Below, in pieces: positions 34,743 to 42,885 of a stretch of DNA of 64,000 bases (position 1 is the first letter of the stretch; each line of letters opens with the position of its first letter). The notes under the pieces are model-generated. The model did no database searches, had not been told where the DNA came from, and saw only the letters and a list, made by a program, of their open reading frames with translations. Made by a program: the position numbers and the translations under genes. The DNA comes from Methanosarcina sp. MTP4. GTDB taxonomy: Archaea > Halobacteriota > Methanosarcinia > Methanosarcinales > Methanosarcinaceae. Location: positions 2,814,808 through 2,878,807 of the forward strand of contig NZ_CP009505.1 in the NCBI RefSeq assembly GCF_000970045.1, read 5' to 3'.

Positions 34743-35927
34743 TCACTGAATATTCTCGCCAATTCCGGCATACCTGGGGTCCAGTTCAACGGCTTTCCGG
34801 AAAGCTGCATCGGCTTCGTCTCCCCTGTCGAGGAAACTGAGACAGACGGCTTTCCCAAACCAGGCATCGGCGATCTCCGGGTTGATTTTGAGAACATTGT
34901 CATAGATTTCCACAGCTTCTTCAAAGCGTTTGAGCTGAGCGAGCACGAAGCCCAGGCTTGAATAGGCATCGAAGTATTCAGGGTTAAGCTCAAGGGCTTT
35001 TTTGAAGGCTTCCAGGGCTTCCTCGAATTTCTGCATCTGGCTCAGGGTGAAACCCTTGTTGTACCAGACATCGGCGTTTGTAGGGTTGATTTCAATGGAC
35101 TTTTCAAAAGTTTCTACTGCCTTTTCATACTCTTCAAGGTTTTCCAGGTCTATGCCCAGGTTGTTCCAGGCATCATCGTTAAGGGGATCGAGTTCCAGCG
35201 CCTTTTCATAAGCTTTCATGGCCTGCCTGTAGCTCCCTATACTGTCTAGGTCCACGCCCTTGTAGTACCAGGCTTCGGAAAAACCGGGGTCTAACTCGAT
35301 TGCCCTGTCATAGGCAATAACGGCTTCGTCATACATTCCCAGCTGTGCGAGGGCGATTCCCTTCCCTACCCAGGCTTCCTTGTAATTCGAGTCTTCCTCA
35401 AGGACCTTTTCAAAAGCTTCAACAGCCTTTTCGTAGGCTCCCATCTGGTTCAGGTTAAGGGCCTTTCCGTACCAGGCGTTGGGATAGTCAGGCCTGAGTT
35501 TGAGAGCTTTTTCGTAGGCTACAACTGCCTTATCGTATTTTCCTACCTGGGAAAGGGAAAAAGCCATGTTGTTCCACAGGTCCGGGTCTTCCGGGAAAAT
35601 CTCAACAGCTTTTTCATACAGTTTGAGGGCCTCCTCGTATTTCCCGATTCCTTCGAGTGCTGCAGCCTTGTTGTTCAGGAGGCAGAAATTCTTCGGGTCC
35701 AGTTTGATAGCATTGTCAAAAGCAACTATTGCTTCCCTGTACTTCCCCATCTTAACGAGGTCAAGCCCGTACCCGTTCCATTCGGCTGCAACTTCTTCTT
35801 CGGAAACATCCTCACCAGCATTTTCCGAATCGTCCAGAACATAGGCCACTTCCTCAAAGGATGCTTCCCCGCTGCTTTCATCGGCATTTCCCTTAAAACT
35901 CGTTTCCTTCGCTTCTTCAGAACTCAT
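34743..35927 (-). CDS. TPR-repeat protein
   Basis: The protein has 394 residues. After an acidic N-terminal tail (about 1-45) there are about ten consecutive canonical 34-residue TPRs (for example WYNKGFTLSQMQKFEEALEAFKKALELNPEYFD), filling the protein to its end. There is no signal peptide. The regular consensus repeats suggest a superhelical scaffold binding extended peptides; the partner is unknown. It is similar in style to the TPR gene at 37105-38028 but is not a simple duplicate. Confidence 0.9.
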   Translation of the reverse strand: MSSEEAKETSFKGNADESSGEASFEEVAYVLDDSENAGEDVSEEEVAAEWNGYGLDLVKMGKYREAIVAFDNAIKLDPKNFCLLNNKAAALEGIGKYEEALKLYEKAVEIFPEDPDLWNNMAFSLSQVGKYDKAVVAYEKALKLRPDYPNAWYGKALNLNQMGAYEKAVEAFEKVLEEDSNYKEAWVGKGIALAQLGMYDEAVIAYDRAIELDPGFSEAWYYKGVDLDSIGSYRQAMKAYEKALELDPLNDDAWNNLGIDLENLEEYEKAVETFEKSIEINPTNADVWYNKGFTLSQMQKFEEALEAFKKALELNPEYFDAYSSLGFVLAQLKRFEEAVEIYDNVLKINPEIADAWFGKAVCLSFLDRGDEADAAFRKAVELDPRYAGIGENIQ

Positions 35928-36128
35928 GCCACAATTTCCTATAATATTTTCATAATAAATTCAAATTAGAGGTTTCTGTACTACCCGGATTCGTTACATA
36001 CTTAAATCTATTGTTCGTATCTGTCCCTTGTAATGACCTATACATCGTACTTCATGGCTTTTATATGCTCGCCCTTCAAAAAAGCCCGAGCAAAGATACT
36101 CTAAAAACTAAAAATAAAACGGGAAACC

Positions 36129-36866
36129 ATGAACGAAAACCAGCCCAGCTTTTTGAGAGCAGTCCTCTTTGATATGGACAATACCCTTTTCGACTTCGTA
36201 GCAGCAAAGCTCGTAGCCTGCAGGAAGATCCTTGCCTACCTGGGAACGGAAAACAATAGGGGTAAAGAAAAAAAAGAGAAAGCCGCAAATGCGGAAGAAC
36301 TTTTCAGGTACTTCCTGAGAGGAGTCCATGGTTTTGAAGATTACGAAAATATAAAGGACTACATGCAGGAAAGGAACCTTTTTACACTCCCTGCCTACAG
36401 CAAGTGCTGTGAAATCTACGAGAAGGAAAAACTGGAAAACCTCGAACTCTATCCCGGCGTAAGGGCTACCTTTGACGAACTAAAAAAACTGGACCTGAAA
36501 CTCGCAGTCATAACGGATGCCGACAGCGCCCATGCCCGGGCAAGGCTCGGAAAAGTCGGGCTCCTTGACTCCTTTGAACTAATGGTTGCCGCGGACATGA
36601 CAGGTCGAAAAAAACCTGACCCCGAACCTTTCCTTTACGCCCTCCGGGACCTGGGAGTGAAACCCGGGGAAACCCTTGTCGTGGGGGACAACCTCCTGAG
36701 AGACATTGCCCCTGCCCGCAAACTCGGCCTGCACACGGCATACGCCGCCTATGGAGACTGGAAAGACTGGAGAAAATCCGGGGAAATCGCTCAAGCCTTC
36801 GATTTCCGGCTCAATACCTTCCCGGATCTGCTTCACTGCATCTGCTCCCTGAAAGAGCAAAACTGA
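36129..36866 (+). CDS. HAD-superfamily hydrolase (subfamily IA)
   Basis: The protein has 245 residues. Motif I is FDMDNTLFD (Asp15 nucleophile, Asp17 acid/base), motif II is VITDAD, motif III is the Lys in GRKKPDPEPF, and motif IV is VVGDNLLRDI. The helical cap lies between motifs I and II, with a short Lys/Glu-rich insertion (RGKEKKEKAANAEE). Such enzymes are small-molecule phosphatases of the phosphoglycolate phosphatase/haloacid dehalogenase type; the substrate is not evident. It is a single gene divergent from the TPR gene at 34743, with a 23-bp tandem array just after its stop. Confidence 0.88.
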   Translation: MNENQPSFLRAVLFDMDNTLFDFVAAKLVACRKILAYLGTENNRGKEKKEKAANAEELFRYFLRGVHGFEDYENIKDYMQERNLFTLPAYSKCCEIYEKEKLENLELYPGVRATFDELKKLDLKLAVITDADSAHARARLGKVGLLDSFELMVAADMTGRKKPDPEPFLYALRDLGVKPGETLVVGDNLLRDIAPARKLGLHTAYAAYGDWKDWRKSGEIAQAFDFRLNTFPDLLHCICSLKEQN

Positions 36867-36887
36867 AAAAAAACCCGTAATGTAAAT

Positions 36888-37001
36888 AAGAAAAGATATT
36901 GACACTGAAAAAGAAAAGATATTGACACTAAAAAAGAAAAGATATTGACACTAAAAAAGAAAAGATATTGACACTAAAAAAGAAAAGATATTGCCGCTGA
37001 A
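36888..37001. repeat. 23-bp tandem repeat, 5 copies
   Basis: Units beginning at 36888, 36911, 36934, 36957 and 36980 read aagaaaagatattgacacta plus aaa; the first and last differ slightly. The array lies between convergent genes. Confidence 0.9.
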
Positions 37002-37104
37002 TCTGAAAAATTCCGGGAAGATAAAATCCGGAAGAAATCCCCAGATAACGGCGTTTGCATGCTCTGGTTCAAAGCTATTTCGGAGACAGTGTCAAAACAA
37101 CTTT

Positions 37105-38028
37105 TTAGAGAAGGTCCGAGTATACCGGATTTACGTCTACTGCTTTTTCGTAGGCTTCCATAGCTTTCTGATGCTTCTTGACCCTGTCGTATACTATACC
37201 TTTGCCTATCCAGGCTTTGGTAAAGTTCGGGTTGATATCAATGGCTTTTTCGAAGGCTTCAAGGGCTTCTTTGTATTTCTCCAGGTCCCTCAGGGCAATG
37301 CCCTTGTTATACCAGAACCTGGCGTTCTCGGGATTTGCTTTGATCTTTTTGTCAAAAATCTCCACGGCTCTTTTAATGTACAGCTTTGATTCGTCATTGT
37401 TTCCAAGCCAGCGGAGAGCAACCCCTTTGTTGTAGAGGGCCTTTCCATTCCCGGGGTTCAATTCGATTGCCCGGTTAAAAGCTTCCAGGGCTTCCTCGTA
37501 ACTTCTTACCTTGCAGAGGCCCATTCCCTTCTTGCACCATTCGCTTGCGCTCATGGCGTTCAGGTCATAGCTCTTCTCATAGAGCTTGATCGCTTTTTCC
37601 AGGTCATCCATGGCTTCTTCGTATAACCTCATTTCCCGAAAGGCTACCCCGCGCATGTGCCAGACTTCAGGGTCATCGGGAGCGATTTCCACAGCCTTGT
37701 TATACGCATCAAGAGCCTCTTCATACTGCATCAGGTCGTAGAGCAACTCAGCTTTGCAGTACCAGGTTTTAGCATCCACGGGATTGATCTCAAGGGATTT
37801 ATTCATTGCCTCGAGGGCCAAATCATGATTCATCATACATTTCAGAACCATTCCCTTGCTGAACCAGATTTTTGCATTATTAGGGCTAATTTCAAGAGCT
37901 TTGTTGTAAGCATCCAGGGCTTCTTTAAACCTTTTAAGTTCCTGGAATGCAACGCCTTTATTGTACCAGTCATTGGACGTCATAATCTTTTTCCAGATCT
38001 TTTTTGGTATTTCCACCGTTTTAACCAC
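37105..38028 (-). CDS. TPR-repeat protein
   Basis: The protein has 307 residues from a GTG at 38028; the ATG at 37983 (MTSNDWYNKGVAFQELKRF) would remove 15 residues and begin directly at the first TPR. About eight TPR units follow, e.g. WYNKGIALRDLEKYKEALEAFEKAIDINPNFTKAW. It is a soluble scaffold of unknown partner. The region upstream has a cluster of TTACGC half-sites (38118-38137) that may be an operator for this gene. Confidence 0.88.
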   Translation of the reverse strand: MVKTVEIPKKIWKKIMTSNDWYNKGVAFQELKRFKEALDAYNKALEISPNNAKIWFSKGMVLKCMMNHDLALEAMNKSLEINPVDAKTWYCKAELLYDLMQYEEALDAYNKAVEIAPDDPEVWHMRGVAFREMRLYEEAMDDLEKAIKLYEKSYDLNAMSASEWCKKGMGLCKVRSYEEALEAFNRAIELNPGNGKALYNKGVALRWLGNNDESKLYIKRAVEIFDKKIKANPENARFWYNKGIALRDLEKYKEALEAFEKAIDINPNFTKAWIGKGIVYDRVKKHQKAMEAYEKAVDVNPVYSDLL

Positions 38029-38558
38029 TATCCCTGAACAACAATATTATATGCATTCAGAGCATTAAAGCCGTTTTGTATTTGAAATCCTTATCCAAAA
38101 TAAGGACCTATATACAGTTACGCGTAATACTTTACGCTCTGTTCTGTTTTAAACATTTTGAAATTTTCACAGACAGTAATTATTTAAAAATAGAGTTTTG
38201 AAAACTGAAGCTATATTTTTAAAAAAAGAAGGTAATTTTGGAGCAAGTCCAAAAAATTATCCCGCCTTATTTTCCTTCTATTTTCAGCAGCGGGTTTTCA
38301 CATATATAAACAATTCCCCTGGAAGGAAGTGTTCCAGGCTCTTATGCCACCCCCCTTGAAAAACATGTGTAATTCCAGTTTCAAACACGCAATCTCCCGT
38401 TTACTTTTCCTGAAAACTTTTCAAGACCGTTAACCCGGCTTGCTTTTCCCGGAATCTTTTCTCAACCGTTTTTCCAGAATCCGGAAGTCCGGCAATAAAT
38501 GGAACAGGCAAAATCTGCTTATATTCTCATCCGAAGCCGGACTCCCAGGACCTTCTTT
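38029..38558. other. intergenic region with palindromic half-site cluster
   Basis: This 530-bp region lies between the response-regulator stop and the TPR start. It contains the palindrome cluster at 38118-38137 (listed separately), a tatatacag element next to it, and T-rich sequence. No gene was found. Confidence 0.4.
38118..38137. promoter_or_regulatory. palindromic operator-like cluster TTACGC/GCGTAA
   Basis: ttacgcgtaatactttacgc contains the perfect palindrome TTACGCGTAA and an inverted repeat GCGTAA-4-TTACGC sharing the central half-site. It lies 90-110 bases upstream of the TPR gene that starts at 38028, a plausible place for a regulator site. Confidence 0.45.
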
Positions 38559-39071
38559 TCAGGCCCAGTTCCGCCGCAGGATCATCCTTATCCGGGTTTT
38601 CAGCTCCAGGGGATTAACAGGTTTCACAATGAAGTCCTCAGCTCCGGTTTCGAAACCCTCTATTCTAACACCCGGCTCGTCCTTTGAGCTGAGCAGCATC
38701 ACCGGCACATGCCTGCAAAGGGGGTCACTCTTTAACTTCTTGCAGACTTCAAACCCGTCAATCCCCGGAAGCTTCAGGTCGAGCAGGACAAGGTCCGGCC
38801 TCTGGGATTTAACCGCCTCAAGAGCAGTAAAACCATCCGAAGCTCCGGCAAGACTGTAATTCTCAGCCTCAAGCACCTTCGAAAGAGATGTCAGGGCTTC
38901 CGGATCATCATCAGCTATCAGGATCTTCTCGCGCGTGTCCTGAAAGCTTGTAATCCGGGCTTTTACCAGTTCCTCGGGAACCGAAAGGTTGTCTGCAATT
39001 ACGCTGTCACTGATTTCAGGATGCTCTTCAATTAATTTCAAAATTTCCAAATCGAGATTTCTCTCAGTCAT
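38559..39071 (-). CDS. response regulator with N-terminal helix-turn-helix
   Basis: The protein has 170 residues from the ATG at 39071 (GGAG about 10 bases upstream); a longer frame to 39098 covers that site. Residues 1-45 look like an Lrp-style helix-turn-helix (LDLEILKLIEEHPEISDSVIADNLSVPEELVKARI). Residues 48-170 are a CheY-type receiver: acidic pocket Asp54-56, phosphoacceptor Asp98 (VLLDLKLPG), Ser128/129, Lys150 (FIVKPV). It should be phosphorylated by a histidine kinase not present in the window. The order HTH-receiver is the reverse of the usual bacterial layout. It is monocistronic, divergent from a small HTH gene. Confidence 0.88.
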   Translation of the reverse strand: MTERNLDLEILKLIEEHPEISDSVIADNLSVPEELVKARITSFQDTREKILIADDDPEALTSLSKVLEAENYSLAGASDGFTALEAVKSQRPDLVLLDLKLPGIDGFEVCKKLKSDPLCRHVPVMLLSSKDEPGVRIEGFETGAEDFIVKPVNPLELKTRIRMILRRNWA

Positions 39072-39313
39072 ACCCACCACACTCCTTTCTTTATACATTT
39101 TATTAGGTATTAAACATTTCTCAAATATTTAAACTAACAGTAAAGAACCGGAGATTTCCGGGGAAACATAATAGAATTTCCCAAATATTTAGAGGATTTC
39201 ATATCAATCGCCAGACTTAATCAATAAGGAGATACCTTTATAATCATAAAGGATGACTTAATATCGGAAAGGAAAATTAAATTCCAATAACAGCCACCTC
39301 TGAGATGATATTA

Positions 39314-39595
39314 ATGGACACACTAGAAAAAATATTTGGAAAAACTGCACAGATGACAGTACTTAAAAACCTGATCGGACACCAGAATGAATCAACCTAC
39401 CTTTCCGGGATTGCAGAAGAAACCGGCCTGTCTCACTCAAGCGTTTCAAGGGTTATAACCCCCCTGATCGAAACAGGCATAGTAATCGAAAAACCCCTCG
39501 GAAAGCAGATCCGGACCTTCCAGTTAGACATGGAAAACGAGGCAACTCAGCTAATCATTGACTTCTATAGTAAGATCAACCAGATGGTAGAGTAA
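39314..39595 (+). CDS. small winged-helix DNA-binding protein
   Basis: The protein has 93 residues from the ATG at 39314; GAGATGAT a few bases upstream resembles the Shine-Dalgarno consensus and overlaps an alternative ATG at 39305. It is an ArsR/MarR-like winged helix: LEKIFGKTAQMTVLKNLIGH, STYLSGIAEETGLSHSSVSRVITPLIETGIV, EKPLGKQIRTFQL. It is probably a transcriptional regulator acting as a dimer; the target is unknown. It is divergent from the response-regulator gene, with a TATA-like tttataatcataaagg about 75 bases upstream. Confidence 0.82.
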   Translation: MDTLEKIFGKTAQMTVLKNLIGHQNESTYLSGIAEETGLSHSSVSRVITPLIETGIVIEKPLGKQIRTFQLDMENEATQLIIDFYSKINQMVE

Positions 39596-40170
39596 GCCCC
39601 GGACAATCCGGAAAGCAAGGATAAAGTATAGACATAAAATAGAGACCGAAAAAGAGTTCCTTTCTCTCTTTTTCATTTTACTTTATTTTTACCAAACTCT
39701 GAGCCTGTAAGTTCCGGAGTTTCGAGAATATTTAGTATTCTAGCTTAATCGGATCATTCACCAGATTCTTTTTCTAATTCTGTTTCGATTTTTGATCTAT
39801 CCTTGATCTATCCTTGATCTGTCCTTTTTTCGATTCCTTTCATCACTTTCGAGACCATTATTTTCGAGGTAATCCATTTCCAGACTGGCTGAAACCTTGT
39901 TCGATATTTTTAAAACATGTTTCCCGGATTTTTGAATTCGACCTCATGAGAAAGAAAAAGTAATACATCCGGACCATCTGCGCGGAACAAACTCCATAAA
40001 TACATTATGATAAGCAGAATTTTGTTAGAAGCCAGTACACATTTAAAAATATTTGAAATGATAAATAGTATTAAATACACTTTTGATATCACAAAATATC
40101 ACAAAATTTAATATATATGTTACCAATCTAGGGTTATCTCATTAATAGAAAATATAGGAGTTGTAGAGTC
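39596..40170. promoter_or_regulatory. intergenic region upstream of the metal-uptake genes
   Basis: This 575-bp region holds an 11-bp tandem array (tgatctatcct x3, 39793-39825) near its left end and AT-rich sequence with tttaatatatatgttacc at 40108-40126, a probable TATA region for the NikK-like gene. No gene was found. Confidence 0.45.
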
Positions 40171-41142
40171 ATGAAAAATGCATTAAAATACCTCTTTATT
40201 ATCGGGCTCATTCTCTGCTCGACGGGGATGGCAAGTGCACACTTTACCATGATCTTCCCGAGTGACGATGAAGCCAGTGTTTTCGATGTAACCCCCAAAG
40301 ATTTCATAGCAGATCTGGGCGAAGAAAAAACCGTTTACATAATCTGGGGACACCCCTACGAACACATCCTCTTTGACCTGGACCCTGCCCCCACGGTAAG
40401 TATTTACAAGCCGGACGGAAGCGTCGAGGAACTTGAAGTAAGCAAGATAAGCGTCCCCGGCCAGGATGAGGAAGGCAACGATGGGGAATTCGTAGCCTAT
40501 AAAGCTTCTTTTATCGTTGACCAGATGGGCGACACCATTGTGGCTGTCAGGTACGTCTCCGAAGGAGAGGAACTTATTGACTACACCAAGGCAGTTATCC
40601 ACTGCGGGGAAGAAGTCTGGGAAGGCTGGGACGCTGCAGTTGGACAGAAGACCGAACTGGTCCCCTATGTGAGGCCCTACGGCATGGAAGAAGGTTTCGT
40701 CTTCTCAGGAAAAGCCCTGTATGAAGGAGAAGCTCTCGCAGACTCCATAGTGGAAGTCGAAAAATACCACACCCTCGAAGCAGGCAGGGAAATTGTCGAG
40801 GATGCCGAAGCTCTTTTCCCCTACGACGCCCCCATGGTCTTCACCAGGCAGGTCAAATCCAACGCCGACGGGTACTTCGTATACACCCTTGATGAGCCGG
40901 GAATCTGGTACGTGGGCGCAACAAAGGAAAATGAAGGAGAATACAGCGTAAGAGGCGTACTGGAAGTGCCTGTCCTGGAAGCCTTCCCGACCGAAGAGAC
41001 CCCTGTCGAGACTGTCATTCTCTCGGAAGAAGGAGCTGAAGCCGAAGAAGAAGGCGAGGAAAGCACAAGCGCTCCTGGCTTTGGAGCTGTCTTTGCCGTA
41101 GGCGGAATGCTTGCAGTCCTCTTCCTCACAAGGAGAAAGTAA
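40171..41142 (+). CDS. DUF4198/NikK-like metal-transport accessory protein with PGF-CTERM anchor
   Basis: The protein has 323 residues. The signal peptide ends near MASAHF, leaving His at the mature N-terminus, a feature of NikK/CbiK-type proteins. The body is a DUF4198 domain (DUF4198: periplasmic component of nickel/cobalt ECF transporters), rich in acidic residues. A Glu-rich linker leads to the C-terminal signal APGFGAVFAVGGMLAVLFLTRRK, which fits the PGF-CTERM sorting signal, so the protein is likely processed by an archaeosortase and lipid-anchored at the surface. It should capture Ni or Co for the CbiM/NikM component encoded downstream. A terminator-like hairpin separates the two. Confidence 0.85.
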   Translation: MKNALKYLFIIGLILCSTGMASAHFTMIFPSDDEASVFDVTPKDFIADLGEEKTVYIIWGHPYEHILFDLDPAPTVSIYKPDGSVEELEVSKISVPGQDEEGNDGEFVAYKASFIVDQMGDTIVAVRYVSEGEELIDYTKAVIHCGEEVWEGWDAAVGQKTELVPYVRPYGMEEGFVFSGKALYEGEALADSIVEVEKYHTLEAGREIVEDAEALFPYDAPMVFTRQVKSNADGYFVYTLDEPGIWYVGATKENEGEYSVRGVLEVPVLEAFPTEETPVETVILSEEGAEAEEEGEESTSAPGFGAVFAVGGMLAVLFLTRRK

Positions 41143-41186
41143 AGGAAAAAATCGAAAAATTTTAATAATTATCTCTGAAAATCTCT

Positions 41187-41296
41187 CTAAAAAATAATTG
41201 AAAAACATCTAAAAAATAATTGAAAAACATCTAAAAAATAATTGAAAAACATCTAAAAAATAATTGAAAAACATCTAAAAACGAATTGAAAAACAT
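41187..41296. repeat. 22-bp tandem repeat, 5 copies
   Basis: ctaaaaaataattgaaaaac plus at is repeated at 41187, 41209, 41231, 41253 and 41275, the last with two changes. The array lies in the 3' flank of the NikK-like gene, just before a hairpin. Confidence 0.9.
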
Positions 41297-41306
41297 CTAA
41301 AAACGA

Positions 41307-41332
41307 GGGGGCTAACCCCCATTACTTTTTAA
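41307..41332 (+). terminator. hairpin plus T-run after the NikK-like gene
   Basis: A perfect GGGGG-CTAA-CCCCC stem-loop (41307-41320) followed by attacttttt fits a terminator ending the NikK-like transcript. Confidence 0.6.
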
Positions 41333-41343
41333 TTCATTTATAT

Positions 41344-41353
41344 GACAATTGTC
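41344..41353. promoter_or_regulatory. palindrome gacaattgtc near the nikM promoter
   Basis: A perfect 10-bp palindrome sits between ttcatttatat and ccaatatatatttgattg, the latter a likely TATA region. It could be an operator for a metal-responsive regulator; this is inference from position only. Confidence 0.35.
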
Positions 41354-41546
41354 CAATATATATTTGATTGTTAGATATGATCGTTTTCGAGTCTTATTCG
41401 AGCCTTATGATAAAGATTAGTGGGTAGAAGAATGGCCTGATTTGTATCCGAAAAATACAAAAAGTAGGAAAAATCTGGAAAAATTAGAGCTTAAAAAATA
41501 ATCATCTCAAGAAATAATTATCTTAAAAAAAATGAAGGGTTGAAAA

Positions 41547-42182
41547 ATGCACATATCGGATGGAGTGCTACCAACTTCAGTTGTTGCGGCCGGATGGGTA
41601 ATAACACTAATTTTGCTTGCGGTAACCCTTGGCCTGAGCAGGAAAAAGGGAAATATTTCAGAACAGGTCCCTAAACTATCGGTTATCACCGGGGCCTTTT
41701 TCGTGGCATCCCTGGTCCATATTCCCGTACCCCCCACAAGTGTCCACCTGATCCTGAACGGGCTTGTGGGAGTCGTGCTGGGGGTTCTGGCTTTTCCCTC
41801 GATCTTTGTGGGGCTCACCCTGCAGGCCATACTCTTCCAGCACGGAGGAATTACCACAATCGGAATTAATACTGTGAACATGGGCGTTCCGGCTCTCCTG
41901 GCCTATGCCGTCTTCAGGGCAGGGGCCGGGAAAGTAAAGACTAACAGAGGGGTGTCCGAAAGCTTATTCGGGGCTCTTGCCGGAGGGCTTGCCGTAATCA
42001 TTAATATCGTGTTTCTCTCCATCACCCTCCTTAGTTCTGGAGAAGCTTTCACCGAAGTTGCAAAATTTGCAGCACTGACTCATGTTCCGATTATAATTAT
42101 CGAAGCAGTGATTACCGGGGCTGTTGTAAGTTATCTTGCAAAGGTCAAGCCTGAACTGCTCCCCCTGAACACGGAGGTCTGA
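41547..42182 (+). CDS. nikM: CbiM/NikM-type substrate-binding membrane component of a Ni/Co ECF transporter
   Basis: The protein has 211 residues, starting MHISDGVL, the hallmark N-terminus whose Met1-His2 backbone and side chains bind the metal ion in CbiM/NikM. Six or so hydrophobic segments follow, including HIPVPPTSVHLILNGLVGVVLG and QHGGITTIGINTVNMG. It is the S component of an energy-coupling factor importer; choice between nickel and cobalt cannot be made from sequence. The ribosome-binding site is GAAGGG. The gene is followed after 4 bp by a NikL-like gene. The T (CbiQ/NikQ) and ATPase (CbiO/NikO) components are not present downstream. Confidence 0.92.
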   Translation: MHISDGVLPTSVVAAGWVITLILLAVTLGLSRKKGNISEQVPKLSVITGAFFVASLVHIPVPPTSVHLILNGLVGVVLGVLAFPSIFVGLTLQAILFQHGGITTIGINTVNMGVPALLAYAVFRAGAGKVKTNRGVSESLFGALAGGLAVIINIVFLSITLLSSGEAFTEVAKFAALTHVPIIIIEAVITGAVVSYLAKVKPELLPLNTEV

Positions 42183-42186
42183 AAAA

Positions 42187-42651
42187 ATGACAGGAACTCA
42201 GAAGAAAATTAGAAGTTTTGGAATTCTGGCCCTCACACTCATCCTCTGCCTGGCGCTTGCTCCTGCAGCATCCGCCCACAGGGTACACGTAATGGGCCAG
42301 GTTGACAGTATACAGGTAAAAGCCTGGTACGGCGGAGGCGACCCTATGGTGGACGCTGACGTGGAAATCTACACGATAAGGAACGAAGAGGAAGAACTGT
42401 ACCTTACTGGCAGCACCGACGAAGAAGGGCTCTTTTACTTCACCCCCAAACTGGGGGTCTCGGAATACAAAGTGGTTGCAAGCGCCAAAGGAGGACACAG
42501 GGGAGAAGAAATCATAAACCTGGAAAGCGGAGTTGCCCCGGAAGAAGATGAACTTCCACTCTTCATAAGGGTATTCGCAGGCTTCGGTTACCTGACAGGA
42601 CTTGCAGGAATCGGAATGATCAGCAGCGCCCGGAAAAAACAGAAAGCCTGA
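42187..42651 (+). CDS. NikL/CbiL-like accessory membrane protein
   Basis: The protein has 154 residues. A signal peptide is cleaved near APAASA, giving a mature N-terminus with HRVHVMGQV, two His close to the new N-terminus as in NikK/NikL proteins. A small beta-sandwich of the carboxypeptidase-regulatory type follows (VKAWYGGGDPMVDADVEIYT, TDEEGLFYFTPK), and a C-terminal membrane segment (about 124-145) ends in a basic tail. It starts 4 bp after nikM with GGAGGT upstream, so the two are one operon. Its expected role is handing metal to NikM. Confidence 0.78.
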   Translation: MTGTQKKIRSFGILALTLILCLALAPAASAHRVHVMGQVDSIQVKAWYGGGDPMVDADVEIYTIRNEEEELYLTGSTDEEGLFYFTPKLGVSEYKVVASAKGGHRGEEIINLESGVAPEEDELPLFIRVFAGFGYLTGLAGIGMISSARKKQKA

Positions 42652-42885
42652 TTGGGCACAAAGCGCAAACAAAAGCCTGCCCGGAACTGTAAAAAGGCCG
42701 GAAAACCGTAACGTACAGCTTAACAGCTCATTTCCGAAACTCCCCGGAAATGAGACAAAAATTCCGGGCTTTTGAGCGTATGCATTGGAAAACAGGAGCT
42801 TCTGAACAAATATGAGAGTCCGTTGGAGAGTCCGCAAGAATCCGAAAACACAAAACAAAAGTGTTAGGAGCAGAGCTTAAAAAGA

